A stretch of 64,000 bases of DNA from positions 432,232 through 496,231 of the forward strand of contig NZ_QRJO01000001.1 of NCBI RefSeq assembly GCF_003471585.1, given 5' to 3'. Origin of the DNA: Collinsella sp. AM18-10 (GTDB lineage Bacteria > Actinomycetota > Coriobacteriia > Coriobacteriales > Coriobacteriaceae). How positions within the stretch are numbered: the stretch's first letter is position 1; each line of letters starts with the position of its first letter. The position numbers and the translations under genes are program-made. The notes under the pieces are model-generated. The model did no database searches. It saw only the letters and a program-made list of their open reading frames with translations, and was not told the origin of the DNA. This document shows, piece after piece, positions 17,709 through 25,776 of this stretch.

Positions 17709-19226
17709 TTAGTTGGTGCTCATTCGTTTTGCTGCAGACTCGACGTAGCTTGCCATCTCATCGACGTCGCAGACGTCTTCGAAGCGGACGGGCTTGGACT
17801 CGAGTTCGGCAAGTTGTGCCGGGGCGACCGTGTTGGTGGCCTGCTCGAGCACACGCATAGCCTCAAAATCATCCTCGGGAACGTCGAGGCCCAAGGCGTC
17901 GCAGCAGGCTCGCGGGAACTTGTAGGGGCTGGCGGTCGAAAGCAACACGCGGGCCTTGGCGCCCTCGGCGGGAGCGACCTGCTCAAAGACGTGATAGCCG
18001 CAAGCGGTGTGCGGGTCGATCACGTAGCCGTTCGCGTCCCAGCAGCTCTTGATGGCAGTGAGGACCTCGTCCTCGCTGGCCCAACCGCAACCAAAGACGC
18101 TCTGAATCTTTGCCAGCAGGTCGGCGGGAACTTCGTAGCGACCAGTCTGTGCCAGCTGCTCCATAAGGCCGGCAACGAGCTCGCAGTCGCCGTCGGACAA
18201 GAAGTAGAGCATGCGCTCCAGGTTGGAGCTAATAAGGATGTCCATCGACGGCGAGATGGTCGTGAAGAACGGGCGGTTACGGTCGTAAACGCCGGTGGTC
18301 AGGAAGTCGGTAAGCACGTTGTTCTTGTCGCTCGCCACGACGAGCTTGGCGACGGGCAGACCCATGCACTTGGCGTAGTAGCCGGCCAAGATATCGCCAA
18401 AGTTGCCGGTGGGCACACAGAACTCTACGGCGTCGCCAGCCTCGATAGCGCCGGCGCGCAGCAGTTGCGCATAGGCGGCAAAGTAGTAGACAACCTGCGG
18501 CACCAGGCGGCCGACGTTGATGGAGTTGGCACTCGAAAGCACCGTGCCGGCGGCTTCCAGGCGCTCGGCAAGCTCCTTATCGGCAAAGATGCGCTTGACG
18601 GCACTCTGGGCATCGTCGAAGTTGCCGCGGATGCCGCAGACGGCGACGTTATCGCCCTCCTGCGTGGACATCTGCAGATTCTGCACGCGGCTGACTTTGC
18701 CTTCGGGATAAAAGACGGTGATGCCCGTGCCCGGGGCGTCGGCAAAGCCGGCGAGTGCTGCCTTGCCCGTGTCGCCCGACGTGGCGGTGACGATCATGAT
18801 GCGCTCGGCGCCGCCGTCTTTGGCGGAAGTGCGGGCCGTCAGACGGGGGAGCATCTGCAGGGCGACGTCCTTGAAGGCGCTTGTGGGGCCGCCAAAGAGC
18901 TCCATCACATAGGTCTGAGGGACGTCAGCGCCCGGTGCGGCGTCGAGTTTGACGAGCGGCGTGACCTCTTCGCTCGCGAACGTGCCGCGGTATGCCTCAT
19001 TCACACAGGCCGATATTTCTTCGGTCGTGTAATCATTCAGTAACATTCCCAACACATCTTGAGCGATTTCAAAGTACGATTTATCTGCAAGCGAGCTGTT
19101 ATCGACCTGCTGGGTGCCGAGCTCGTCCGAGACAAACAAACCCCCGTCGGGAGCGATGCCGGTACGGATTGCCACCTTACTTGAGCACGATAAAGTGCGT
19201 CCTCGTGTACTATGATAAGTTCCCAT
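17709..19226 (-). CDS. thrC: Threonine synthase
   Basis: This pyridoxal-phosphate enzyme converts O-phosphohomoserine to threonine. The N-terminus YHSTRG and GIAPDGGLFVSDE, the PLP lysine in GPTSAFKDVALQ near residue 105, the TATSGDTGKAAL loop and CVPTGNFGDILAGYYA are family marks; 505 residues is the long (class I) form. The ATG at 19226 is chosen because GGAG lies 9 bases upstream; the frame opens further to 19271. It is divergent from the aspartokinase gene, with 104 bases for both promoters. Confidence 0.95.
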   Translation of the reverse strand: MGTYHSTRGRTLSCSSKVAIRTGIAPDGGLFVSDELGTQQVDNSSLADKSYFEIAQDVLGMLLNDYTTEEISACVNEAYRGTFASEEVTPLVKLDAAPGADVPQTYVMELFGGPTSAFKDVALQMLPRLTARTSAKDGGAERIMIVTATSGDTGKAALAGFADAPGTGITVFYPEGKVSRVQNLQMSTQEGDNVAVCGIRGNFDDAQSAVKRIFADKELAERLEAAGTVLSSANSINVGRLVPQVVYYFAAYAQLLRAGAIEAGDAVEFCVPTGNFGDILAGYYAKCMGLPVAKLVVASDKNNVLTDFLTTGVYDRNRPFFTTISPSMDILISSNLERMLYFLSDGDCELVAGLMEQLAQTGRYEVPADLLAKIQSVFGCGWASEDEVLTAIKSCWDANGYVIDPHTACGYHVFEQVAPAEGAKARVLLSTASPYKFPRACCDALGLDVPEDDFEAMRVLEQATNTVAPAQLAELESKPVRFEDVCDVDEMASYVESAAKRMSTN

Positions 19227-19330
19227 ATAACACTGCTCCTCGGATGCCTTGGTCCCAATCGGTGAAACCATGGTATCAGAGCGCGCAAAATAGGTTCGCA
19301 GAGGCTTTTTAGAAAGGTAACCTCCAGCCC

Positions 19331-20719
19331 ATGATTAAGATTGCCAAGTTTGGCGGCTCGTCTGTCGCCGACGCCGAACACTTTAAGAAGATCAAGGCCA
19401 TTGTCGATGCCGACCCGGCCCGCCGTTTTGTGGTGGTTTCTGCCTGCGGTCGCCGTTTTAAGGGCGACACCAAGGTGACCGATCTGCTCTACTTGGTCAA
19501 CGCGCACGTCAAGTACCACGTGTCGTGCGAGGAGCTGCTCGAGGACATCGGCCAGCGCTATTTTGATATCGCTGACGAGCTGGGGCTCACCTATCCCATC
19601 CGCGAAGAGTTTGCGGCCTTTGCCGAGCGTGCTCGCTCCGGTGGCTACTCTACTGAGGAGCTCGTAAGCCGCGGCGAGTACTTTACCGCTCGCCTGATGG
19701 CCGAGTACCTGGGCCTGCCGTTCCTGGATGCCGCGACGGTCGTGGCGTTCCATCACGACGGTACGCTCAGCATGAATCGCACCTCCGAGCTGGTGCAGGA
19801 GTACGGTCAGCAGGGCGGCTTTGTTATGCCCGGTTTCTACGGCGCGACGCGTGAGGGCCAGATCAAGCTGCTCGATCGTGGCGGCGGCGATATCTCGGGC
19901 TCGATTCTGGCCAAGTGCCTGGGCGCCGACCTGTACGAGAACTGGACCGACGTCTCGGGCTTCTATTCTGCCGACCCGCGTATTGTTCCCGAGGCTCAGC
20001 CCATTGCGCGCGTTACTTACGAGGAGCTGCGCGAGCTTTCGTACATGGGCGCAAGCGTCCTGCACGAGGAGGCCGTGTTCCCCGTGCGCGAGGCGGGCAT
20101 TCCGCTGGTCATCAAGAACACCAATGCGCCGCAGGACCCCGGCACCATCATTAGCGAGACGGCTGATGAAGGCGAGGCAGAGCCCATCATTACCGGCGTG
20201 ACCGGCAAGCGCGGTTTTGTCGCCATCAACGTGGCCCGCGACCGCACCAAGCCCCGCGTTGGCTTTATGCGCCGTGCGCTTTCGGTCTTCGAGCGCTATG
20301 ACGTTTCCGTCGAGCATATGCCCACCGGCGTCGACCGCTTTGGCGCCGTGGTGCAGGAGCAGGATGTGCACGATTCGCTGTACTCACTCGTGGGCGACAT
20401 CCAGCAGGAGGTCGAGCCGCTCGAGATCGAGGTCGTTGAGGGTCTGGCGCTTATCGCGACCGTCGGTCGTAACCTGCGCGGCCGTGCAGGTATCTCGGGC
20501 CATCTGTTTGGCATGCTCGGCCAGGCTGGCGTGAGCGTGCGTATGATTTCGCAGAGCTGCGACGAGATCAACATCATTATCGGTGTCGAGGAGAAGGACT
20601 TTGACCTGGCGATTCGGACCATTTACCGTGCCTTCTCCGACGAAAATGGCATTGTGAAGGTCTCCGACCTGGAGGCTTCCGCGCCGGTTGATCCCGCTCT
20701 GGCCGCGCTCAAAAAGTAG
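19331..20719 (+). CDS. lysC: Aspartate kinase
   Basis: This enzyme phosphorylates aspartate, the entry step to threonine, methionine, lysine and diaminopimelate. The N-terminal KFGGSSVADAEHFKK, the DVSGFYSADPRIVPEA segment and two C-terminal ACT domains (near 310-380 and 385-450, with GRNLRGRAGISGHLFG) are present. The length of 462 fits a monofunctional kinase; no homoserine dehydrogenase part is attached. It is probably transcribed together with asd. Which amino acid inhibits it cannot be read from the sequence. Confidence 0.95.
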   Translation: MIKIAKFGGSSVADAEHFKKIKAIVDADPARRFVVVSACGRRFKGDTKVTDLLYLVNAHVKYHVSCEELLEDIGQRYFDIADELGLTYPIREEFAAFAERARSGGYSTEELVSRGEYFTARLMAEYLGLPFLDAATVVAFHHDGTLSMNRTSELVQEYGQQGGFVMPGFYGATREGQIKLLDRGGGDISGSILAKCLGADLYENWTDVSGFYSADPRIVPEAQPIARVTYEELRELSYMGASVLHEEAVFPVREAGIPLVIKNTNAPQDPGTIISETADEGEAEPIITGVTGKRGFVAINVARDRTKPRVGFMRRALSVFERYDVSVEHMPTGVDRFGAVVQEQDVHDSLYSLVGDIQQEVEPLEIEVVEGLALIATVGRNLRGRAGISGHLFGMLGQAGVSVRMISQSCDEINIIIGVEEKDFDLAIRTIYRAFSDENGIVKVSDLEASAPVDPALAALKK

Positions 20720-20891
20720 CGACTGCTCGGTAGATTTTTGGGTCATGTCAAAAAATCTACGGCGGGGCGTTTCGTTTCGGTTTCGTTTCGACGGGGCGGG
20801 TTTCGTGCCTGCCCCGTTCTTGTATACACTGGCAACAATAATCGGCCTGCTTGGCGTGCGGGCGATAGCCACAACCTTTAAAGGGGGAAGC
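20720..20891 (+). other. Spacer between aspartokinase and asd with an A/T stem-loop
   Basis: GTAGATTTTT and AAAAAATCTAC (20731-20761) form a stem just after the kinase gene; it is terminator-like but has no following T run. A tandem GTTTCGTTTCG pattern lies at 20770-20790. A role in tuning asd expression is possible. Confidence 0.45.
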
Positions 20892-21917
20892 ATGAAACAG
20901 TACACGGTTGCTATTTTGGGCGCGACGGGAGCCGTGGGCACCCAGATGCTCGAGTGCCTGAACGAGCAGGAGTTCCCGGTCGGCAAGCTCAAGCTGCTGG
21001 CGAGCGCACGCTCTGCGGGCAAGACCGTCGAGTTCCGCGGCGAGCAGGCTGTGATTGAGGAGGCTTGCCCCGAGGCTTTTGAGGGCTGCGACATCGTGCT
21101 CGGCGCTGCCGGCGACGATATCGCCAAGGAGCTGCTGCCCGAGGCCGTCAAGCGCGGCGCCGTCGTGGTCGACAACAGCCATGCCTTCCGTATGGATCCC
21201 GAGGTACCGCTGGTCGTGCCCGAGATTAATGCCGACGACATCAAGTGGCATCACGGTCTTATCGCCAATCCCAACTGCGCGACCATTATCGGCCTGGTTC
21301 CCACGTGGCCGCTGCATCAGCTCGCTGGCGTGAAGCGCATGATCGTCTCGACGTACCAGGCGGCTTCGGGCGCTGGTGCCCCCGGCATGGCCGAGCTTGA
21401 GGCCCAGCTGGCCGCCCTGGGCCGTGGCGAAGAGATTCCCGAGCCGCGCGCGTTTGCCGCCCAGCTGGCGAGCAACCTGATTCCGCAGATTGGCGGCGTC
21501 AAGGAAGAGGGCTTTACCTCCGAGGAGATGAAGCTGCAAAACGAGGGCCGCAAGATCATGCACCTGCCCGAGCTGCGCGTGAACTGCACCTGCGTGCGCG
21601 TGCCCGTGCTGCGCTCGCACTCCGAGAGCATTACGCTCGAGTTTGAGCGCGACATCACGGTGGAAGAGGCCCGTGCTGCGCTGGCTGCCGCTCCGGGCGT
21701 CAAGCTGGTTGACGACATGAGTGCCGAGGATGCGCACGATCGCTTCCCCATGCCGATGGACACCTCCGACCAGGACCTGATTTGGGTCGGTCGCGTACGC
21801 CGCGACATCTCGAACCCCGAGGCCGCACGTGGCATTACCTTCTGGTGCTGCGGCGACCAAATCCGTAAGGGCGCGGCAACCAACGCCGTCCAGATCGCTA
21901 AGCTGCTCTGCGAGTAG
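20892..21917 (+). CDS. asd: Aspartate-semialdehyde dehydrogenase
   Basis: This enzyme reduces aspartyl phosphate to the semialdehyde shared by lysine, threonine and methionine synthesis. It has the NADP loop VAILGATGAVGTQML, the catalytic cysteine in NPNCATI near residue 130, the YQAASGAGAPGM segment and a late histidine in RVPVLRSHSESI. The length is 341. The ATG at 20892 follows AAAGGGGGAAGC. A nested hairpin of the 3'-flank family starts 16 bases after the stop codon. Confidence 0.96.
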   Translation: MKQYTVAILGATGAVGTQMLECLNEQEFPVGKLKLLASARSAGKTVEFRGEQAVIEEACPEAFEGCDIVLGAAGDDIAKELLPEAVKRGAVVVDNSHAFRMDPEVPLVVPEINADDIKWHHGLIANPNCATIIGLVPTWPLHQLAGVKRMIVSTYQAASGAGAPGMAELEAQLAALGRGEEIPEPRAFAAQLASNLIPQIGGVKEEGFTSEEMKLQNEGRKIMHLPELRVNCTCVRVPVLRSHSESITLEFERDITVEEARAALAAAPGVKLVDDMSAEDAHDRFPMPMDTSDQDLIWVGRVRRDISNPEAARGITFWCCGDQIRKGAATNAVQIAKLLCE

Positions 21918-21932
21918 CGGTGGACCTGTCCG

Positions 21933-22060
21933 GCGGGGGCCGGGCTTGGTTTTCAGAACGTCCTCGACCATGTGTGGCGCCTTGTCCTGCTCCTTCGGAG
22001 CTGCGGACAAGGCGCCACACTGGTCTGCGGAATGTTCTGAAAACCAAGCCCGGCCCCCGC
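21933..22060 (+). ncRNA. Nested 3'-flank hairpin family, copy D (after asd), with compensatory changes
   Basis: The outer arms 21933-21958 and 22035-22060 are a perfect 26-bp pair; the inner arms 21973-21987 and 22005-22019 give 15 bp, capped by GCTCC-TTC-GGAGC. The left motif is CGTCCTCGACCATG and the right one GGTCTGCGGAATG. Where copies A, B and C have GGAC and GTCC, this copy has GACC (21966-21969) and GGTC (22022-22025), so the pairing is kept while both sides changed. Confidence 0.75.
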
Positions 22061-22223
22061 CTGCGGTGACTCGGCTGCGAGCGGCCTGCGATGGGGCCGT
22101 TGCTGGTTGGGGCCGCTGGGCTGATGTGGGGGCACGTGGTTGTTGCGGGCCCTAGTCCCGGCGGCGGCCTCGGCGCTTCGCGCCTGCTGCCTGGGGTGAC
22201 TTTGGGCTTGGTGCGAATTGAGG

Positions 22224-22396
22224 TCTAATACTTTTCCCGTGAAGTGAACGACCTTATTTGGACCCCCGAAGCATTGGCATTTTTTGATTGCTATGTCCTG
22301 CGGTTTTGCAGCGCGAATCCTGCGGTTTTGCGGTCTAAAGGTGTGGATGCTCCGGGACTTCGTTTTTACTCGTTCACTTCTCGGGAAAGTATTAGA
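22224..22396. repeat. Element with ~27-bp imperfect inverted ends and an inner direct repeat
   Basis: The left end 22224-22251 (TCTAATACTTTTCCC...) and the right end 22370-22396 are inverted copies with one mismatch and one extra base. Inside, TCCTGCGGTTTTGC occurs twice (22286 and 22318). A 70-codon frame across it has no SD and is probably chance. The rest of the 21918-22561 gap holds hairpin copy D and nothing else recognised. Confidence 0.55.
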
Positions 22397-22561
22397 GCTC
22401 GGCTGACAGGGGTACCGCTCTGGTGTCGATGCCCTGCGTCTTTTTCGCTTGATTAGGGAAAACAGTCTCGCTTAAGTAATTGCGAGCCCGCCCAGACGTA
22501 TCTGCGGGGTTGTCTGTACAATTCGCGGTATTATGTTGCGGAGTTTTGAAGGGAGCCGCTG

Positions 22562-23137
22562 GTGGTCACGACGACGTTTGCTTCGCCTTTGGGCGAAATC
22601 TTGCTTGCCGCTGATGGCCGCGGTCTGACGGGGCTTTGGTTTGAGGGGCAGGAGCACTTTGGTTCCACGCTTCTTAAAGAAAGCGCCGAATACGTTGAGG
22701 GCACCGATGCAGTTTCGGGTGCCGGGGGCATGCAGACGGTAAATCCGGCCAATGGCGCGGCTTCTTCGGTGCTAGAGCGTTCTTGGGCTTGGCTCAACGC
22801 CTATTTTGCGGGGCAGGAGCCTCGGTTTACGCCGCCGTTGCATTTGATTGGCACGGCGTTTCAGCGTGAGGTTTGGTTTGAGCTACTTTCAATTCCGCGT
22901 GGCGAGGTCGCTACGTATGGCGAGATCGCCCAGCGTGTTGCGGCTCGACATCGTGTGCCGGGAAATGAAGCGCCCGTTGTATCTCCTCGCGCGGTGGGGG
23001 CTGCGGTCGCTCGCAACCCTATTTCGATTATCGTGCCGTGCCATCGCGTGGTCGCGGCCGACGGATCGCTCAACGGATACGCCGGTGGACTGGATCGCAA
23101 GGAGTGGCTGCTGCGCCTCGAGGGTGCCTATCTATAA
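22562..23137 (+). CDS. ogt: Methylated-DNA--protein-cysteine methyltransferase
   Basis: This suicide repair protein moves the alkyl group from O6-alkylguanine to its own cysteine. The active-site stretch IIVPCHRVVAADGSLNGYAGGLDRKEWLL is complete, with FQREVW and PRGEVATYGEIA before it. The 191 residues include an inserted stretch near 45-65 compared with E. coli Ogt. The start is a GTG at 22562 with GGGAG upstream. Confidence 0.93.
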   Translation: MVTTTFASPLGEILLAADGRGLTGLWFEGQEHFGSTLLKESAEYVEGTDAVSGAGGMQTVNPANGAASSVLERSWAWLNAYFAGQEPRFTPPLHLIGTAFQREVWFELLSIPRGEVATYGEIAQRVAARHRVPGNEAPVVSPRAVGAAVARNPISIIVPCHRVVAADGSLNGYAGGLDRKEWLLRLEGAYL

Positions 23138-23152
23138 GCTGCAGGCGGCCGC

Positions 23153-23195
23153 AACGCCCATGCGGCAAGCGCGCTCGCTGTACGGGCGTTGTTTT
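23153..23195 (+). terminator. Probable terminator after ogt
   Basis: AACGCCC (23153-23159) pairs with GGGCGTT (23184-23190), followed by GTTTTC. The loop is long but has its own weak stem. Confidence 0.55.
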
Positions 23196-23279
23196 CAGGG
23201 CGAGATGTGAAGCCGCCCGTTCCTTAAGTCCGACTAAGCTATAACCTTGCTTTTTTAAATATGCTCATCGACCTGCTAA

Positions 23280-23834
23280 GGCAGCACTAAGGCGAGTGCG
23301 GGTGCGCTATTATCGGCGCTCACGGAGCGCTTGGTGTTCTTGGCATGCATGGACGAGGGCTCGGCGGGCTTTACCATGGCGTCGATCGATCTTTCGGAGG
23401 CGGTGAACAAGGCGGCGGCGCCGTTTAAGTCGGTGGTGGTCTCAGGCGGTAAGCGCCTGTCGACGTCGATTGCGACCGGCGTGCGGACCCATGCCGATGC
23501 CGCGGCGGTGGCGCAGGTGGTTGAGTTGCTACTGGACAACGCCACGCGCTATGCGAGCGAGGGCAGCGTGATTGAGCTGAGCCTGTGCGCCGTTTCGCAC
23601 GGCAAAGGCAAGGGCGCCGCCGAGCTTGTCGTATCGAACGCCGTGGACGAGCTGCCCGAGGGCGACCTGGACCGATTGTTCGATCGCTTCTATCGTGCGG
23701 ATGCGTCGCGCAGCTCCAAGACGGGTGGCTCGGGCGTGGGCCTGTCCGTGGTGCGTGCCATCGCCGAGGCCCATGGAGGCGCCGCCACCGTATCCGGTCA
23801 CGGCAACCAGATCACCTTCACCGTTTGCCTTTAA
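23280..23834 (+). pseudogene. 5'-truncated sensor histidine kinase (ATPase domain only)
   Basis: The frame after the stop at 23277 reads ...TERLVFLACMDEGSAGFTM, the end of a dimerization domain, then a full HATPase domain: N-box VVELLLDNATRYA, DRLFDRFYRADAS (F-box) and GGSGVGLSVVRAIAEAHGG (G-box). The sensor, membrane segments and phospho-accepting His are missing and no response regulator is adjacent. A TTG at 23331 without a clear SD is the only start. It is best read as a decayed kinase, though a free ATPase domain cannot be ruled out. Its stop codon is the first three bases of a REP-like repeat. Confidence 0.65.
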
Positions 23835-23882
23835 AACCTGCCAAAAAGGAACAGGTTTATTTTGGCAGGTTTTATCTGGGGA
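23832..23882 (+). repeat. REP-like palindrome, copy b
   Basis: TAAAACCTGCC, AAAAAGGAACAGG, TTTATTTTGGCAGG, TTTTATCTGGGG. The arms AAAACCTGCCAAAA and TTTTGGCAGGTTTT are perfect complements. It begins at the stop codon of the kinase remnant. Confidence 0.85.
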
Positions 23883-23982
23883 AACGTCCGCAGGAGAGGG
23901 CATGGGCGGTGTGAACATATGCATCTCTACCTGCTAAAATATAGGCATCGTTATTCGGCTCCTGAGTGGAAAGGAGACGGTC

Positions 23983-24657
23983 ATGCAGTACGAGATCGGC
24001 GGAGGGGCTTTCCCGGTTGTTACATGCAACCTTAGCGATGGCGAATCCATGATCACCGAAAGCGGCGCCATGGCTTGGATGACCCCCAACATGGAAATGT
24101 CTACCTCGGGCGGTGGCATCGGCAAGATGTTCTCCAAGGCTTTTTCGGGTGAGGCATTGTTCCAAAACATTTGGACCGCGCGTGGCGATGGCATGATCGC
24201 GTTTGGCTCCTGCTTCCCCGGCCGCATCGTGCCAATCGAGATCGGTCCGGGCAAGAGCTGGATTTTGCAGAAGCGTTCGTTCCTTGCCGCGGAAAGTGGC
24301 GTCGAGTTGAGCATTCACTTTAACAAGAAGGCAAAGGCCGGCGTCTTTGGCGGCGAGGGCTTTATCATGCAGAAGCTCACGGGCTCGGGTGTTGCTTTTG
24401 CCGAGATCGACGGCGACCTGGTTGAGTACGAGCTCGCTGCTGGCCAGCAGATGATTGTGGATACCGGCAACGTGGCCGGCTTTGAGGAGACCGTGAGCAT
24501 CGACGCTCAAATGGTCAAGGGCGTCAAAAACATCATGTTTGGTGGCGAGGGCGTGTTCAACACCGTGCTCACCGGTCCCGGTCGCATCTGGTTGCAGACG
24601 ATGCCCATTTCCAATCTTGCGGCAGCAGTGGCCTCGATGACCAACAACAATAACTAG
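23983..24657 (+). CDS. AIM24/TIGR00266 family protein
   Basis: A 224-residue soluble protein of the AIM24-like (TIGR00266) family, which has a beta-helix-like fold and no firmly known function in bacteria. Family marks are ESGAMAWM near the start, SGEALFQNIWTA, FGSCFPGRIVPIEI, the GEGFIMQKLTGSG repeat and GGEGVFNTVLTGPGRIWLQTMP at the end. It has a strong SD (AAAGGAG) and a terminator after it, so it is probably a single-gene unit. Confidence 0.88.
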   Translation: MQYEIGGGAFPVVTCNLSDGESMITESGAMAWMTPNMEMSTSGGGIGKMFSKAFSGEALFQNIWTARGDGMIAFGSCFPGRIVPIEIGPGKSWILQKRSFLAAESGVELSIHFNKKAKAGVFGGEGFIMQKLTGSGVAFAEIDGDLVEYELAAGQQMIVDTGNVAGFEETVSIDAQMVKGVKNIMFGGEGVFNTVLTGPGRIWLQTMPISNLAAAVASMTNNNN

Positions 24658-24669
24658 TCCGCATAGGAT

Positions 24670-24705
24670 AGCGCGCGGCGGGCTTACCCTGTCGCGCGCT
24701 TTTTT
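24670..24705 (+). terminator. Terminator after the AIM24-like gene
   Basis: AGCGCGCG (24670-24677) pairs with CGCGCGCT (24693-24700), followed by six T. Confidence 0.88.
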
Positions 24706-24974
24706 GCTGGCAAACGCCTCGCTTATAGAGTGTGGCTGCGCTGCTACAGCGAGCGTCGTCATCTCGTCACCCTGATAGCTTGCGGCAAGCGTGGCAATGA
24801 GGAGTGAGAATTTGAGTGCTCAGTCCCAAGGCATAATGGCGGCCATGCCAACAAGCAAAAACGAGTTGCCGGTGTCACGGAAAGGCAGGCGTCGGTCGAT
24901 TCCACGTGAGACGGCTGTGCCGATCTGCACGGCCGCCCCTGCGCGTCCCGCGCTGCCCCCAAAGAGGTACGTTT

Positions 24975-25021
24975 CCCCATATAAAACCTGCCAAAATAAA
25001 CCTGTCCCTTTTTGGTAGGTG
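24975..25021 (-). repeat. REP-like palindrome, copy c
   Basis: On the minus strand it reads ACCTACCAAAAAGGGACAGG, TTTATTTTGGCAGG, TTTTATATGGGG. It is the only full copy in this orientation; it lies upstream of an ABC gene rather than downstream of a gene. Confidence 0.85.
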
Positions 25022-25069
25022 GGAAATGGGTAATACTAAAGAGTTATCCGACCAGATGGGAATTAATCG

Positions 25070-25771
25070 ATGGCCTATATCGAATTCAAAGACGTCATCA
25101 AGGCATACGGCGAGGGCGATGCCCGCATCCACGCGCTCGACGGCGCGAGCTTTACGGTCGAGCGCGGCGAGCTCGCCATCATTTTGGGTGCTTCGGGTGC
25201 CGGCAAGACCACGGCCCTCAACATTCTGGGCGGCATGGACACGGCAACTTCTGGCACCGTGACGGTGGACGGGCGTGACGTGAGCTCTGCCAACGAGGCT
25301 CAGCTTGTGGAATACCGTCGCGCTGACGTCGGCTTTGTCTTTCAGTTCTACAATCTGGTCCCTAACCTGACGGCGCTTGAGAACGTCGAACTCGCGGCGC
25401 AGATCTGCCCCGATTCGCTCGACGCCGAGCAAACGCTTCGCCAGGTTGGCCTGGGCGACCGCCTCGCTAACTTTCCGGCGCAGCTTTCGGGCGGCGAGCA
25501 GCAGCGCGTATCCATCGCCCGCGCGCTGGCTAAGAACCCCAAGCTGCTTTTGTGCGACGAGCCTACGGGTGCACTCGACTACAAAACCGGCAAGCAGATC
25601 TTGCAGCTGCTACAGGACACTTGCCGCAAGCAAGGCATTACGGTCATCATCATCACCCACAACTCTGCGCTGGCGCCCATGGCCGATCGCCTGATCCGCT
25701 TTAAGAGCGGCCGCGTGGAGAGCGAGACGGTCCAGCAAAATCCTGTGCCTATCGAGACGATCGAGTGGTAG
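25070..25771 (+). CDS. ABC transporter ATP-binding protein, MacB/LolD type
   Basis: A 233-residue ATPase with Walker [10 protein letters not shown] near residue 40, [15 protein letters not shown] near 143, Walker [13 protein letters not shown] and an H-loop ITHN. The LSGGEQQRV signature and the DEPTGALD Walker B are those of the MacB/LolD/FtsE group, which works with FtsX-like permeases. The permease follows 5 bases after the stop, so the two form one transporter. In Gram-positives such pairs often export or sense antimicrobial peptides; no sensor kinase is adjacent here except the remnant upstream. Confidence 0.93.
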   Translation: MAYIEFKDVIKAYGEGDARIHALDGASFTVERGELAIILGASGAGKTTALNILGGMDTATSGTVTVDGRDVSSANEAQLVEYRRADVGFVFQFYNLVPNLTALENVELAAQICPDSLDAEQTLRQVGLGDRLANFPAQLSGGEQQRVSIARALAKNPKLLLCDEPTGALDYKTGKQILQLLQDTCRKQGITVIIITHNSALAPMADRLIRFKSGRVESETVQQNPVPIETIEW

Positions 25772-25776
25772 CGCCC

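Larger units (their letters stand above)
24658..25069. other. Gene-poor gap with a terminator and REP-like copy c
   Basis: A terminator (24670-24705) and a REP-like copy on the minus strand (24975-25021) are seen. A 75-codon plus-strand frame (24791-25018) runs into the repeat and has no recognisable product; it could be debris. The promoter of the ABC genes probably lies in 25020-25060, but no clear boxes were found. Confidence 0.6.

Noticed and set aside
19227..19330. Lysine or threonine riboswitch in the thrC-lysC spacer
   Set aside because: The 104-base spacer is too short and no matching secondary-structure pattern was recognised.
22244..22456. A 70-codon frame in the 22224-22396 element
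   Set aside because: It runs through both inverted ends and the inner direct repeat, and has no ribosome binding site.
24791..25018. A 75-codon plus-strand frame before the ABC genes
   Set aside because: It ends inside a REP-like repeat, has no SD and no recognisable product.
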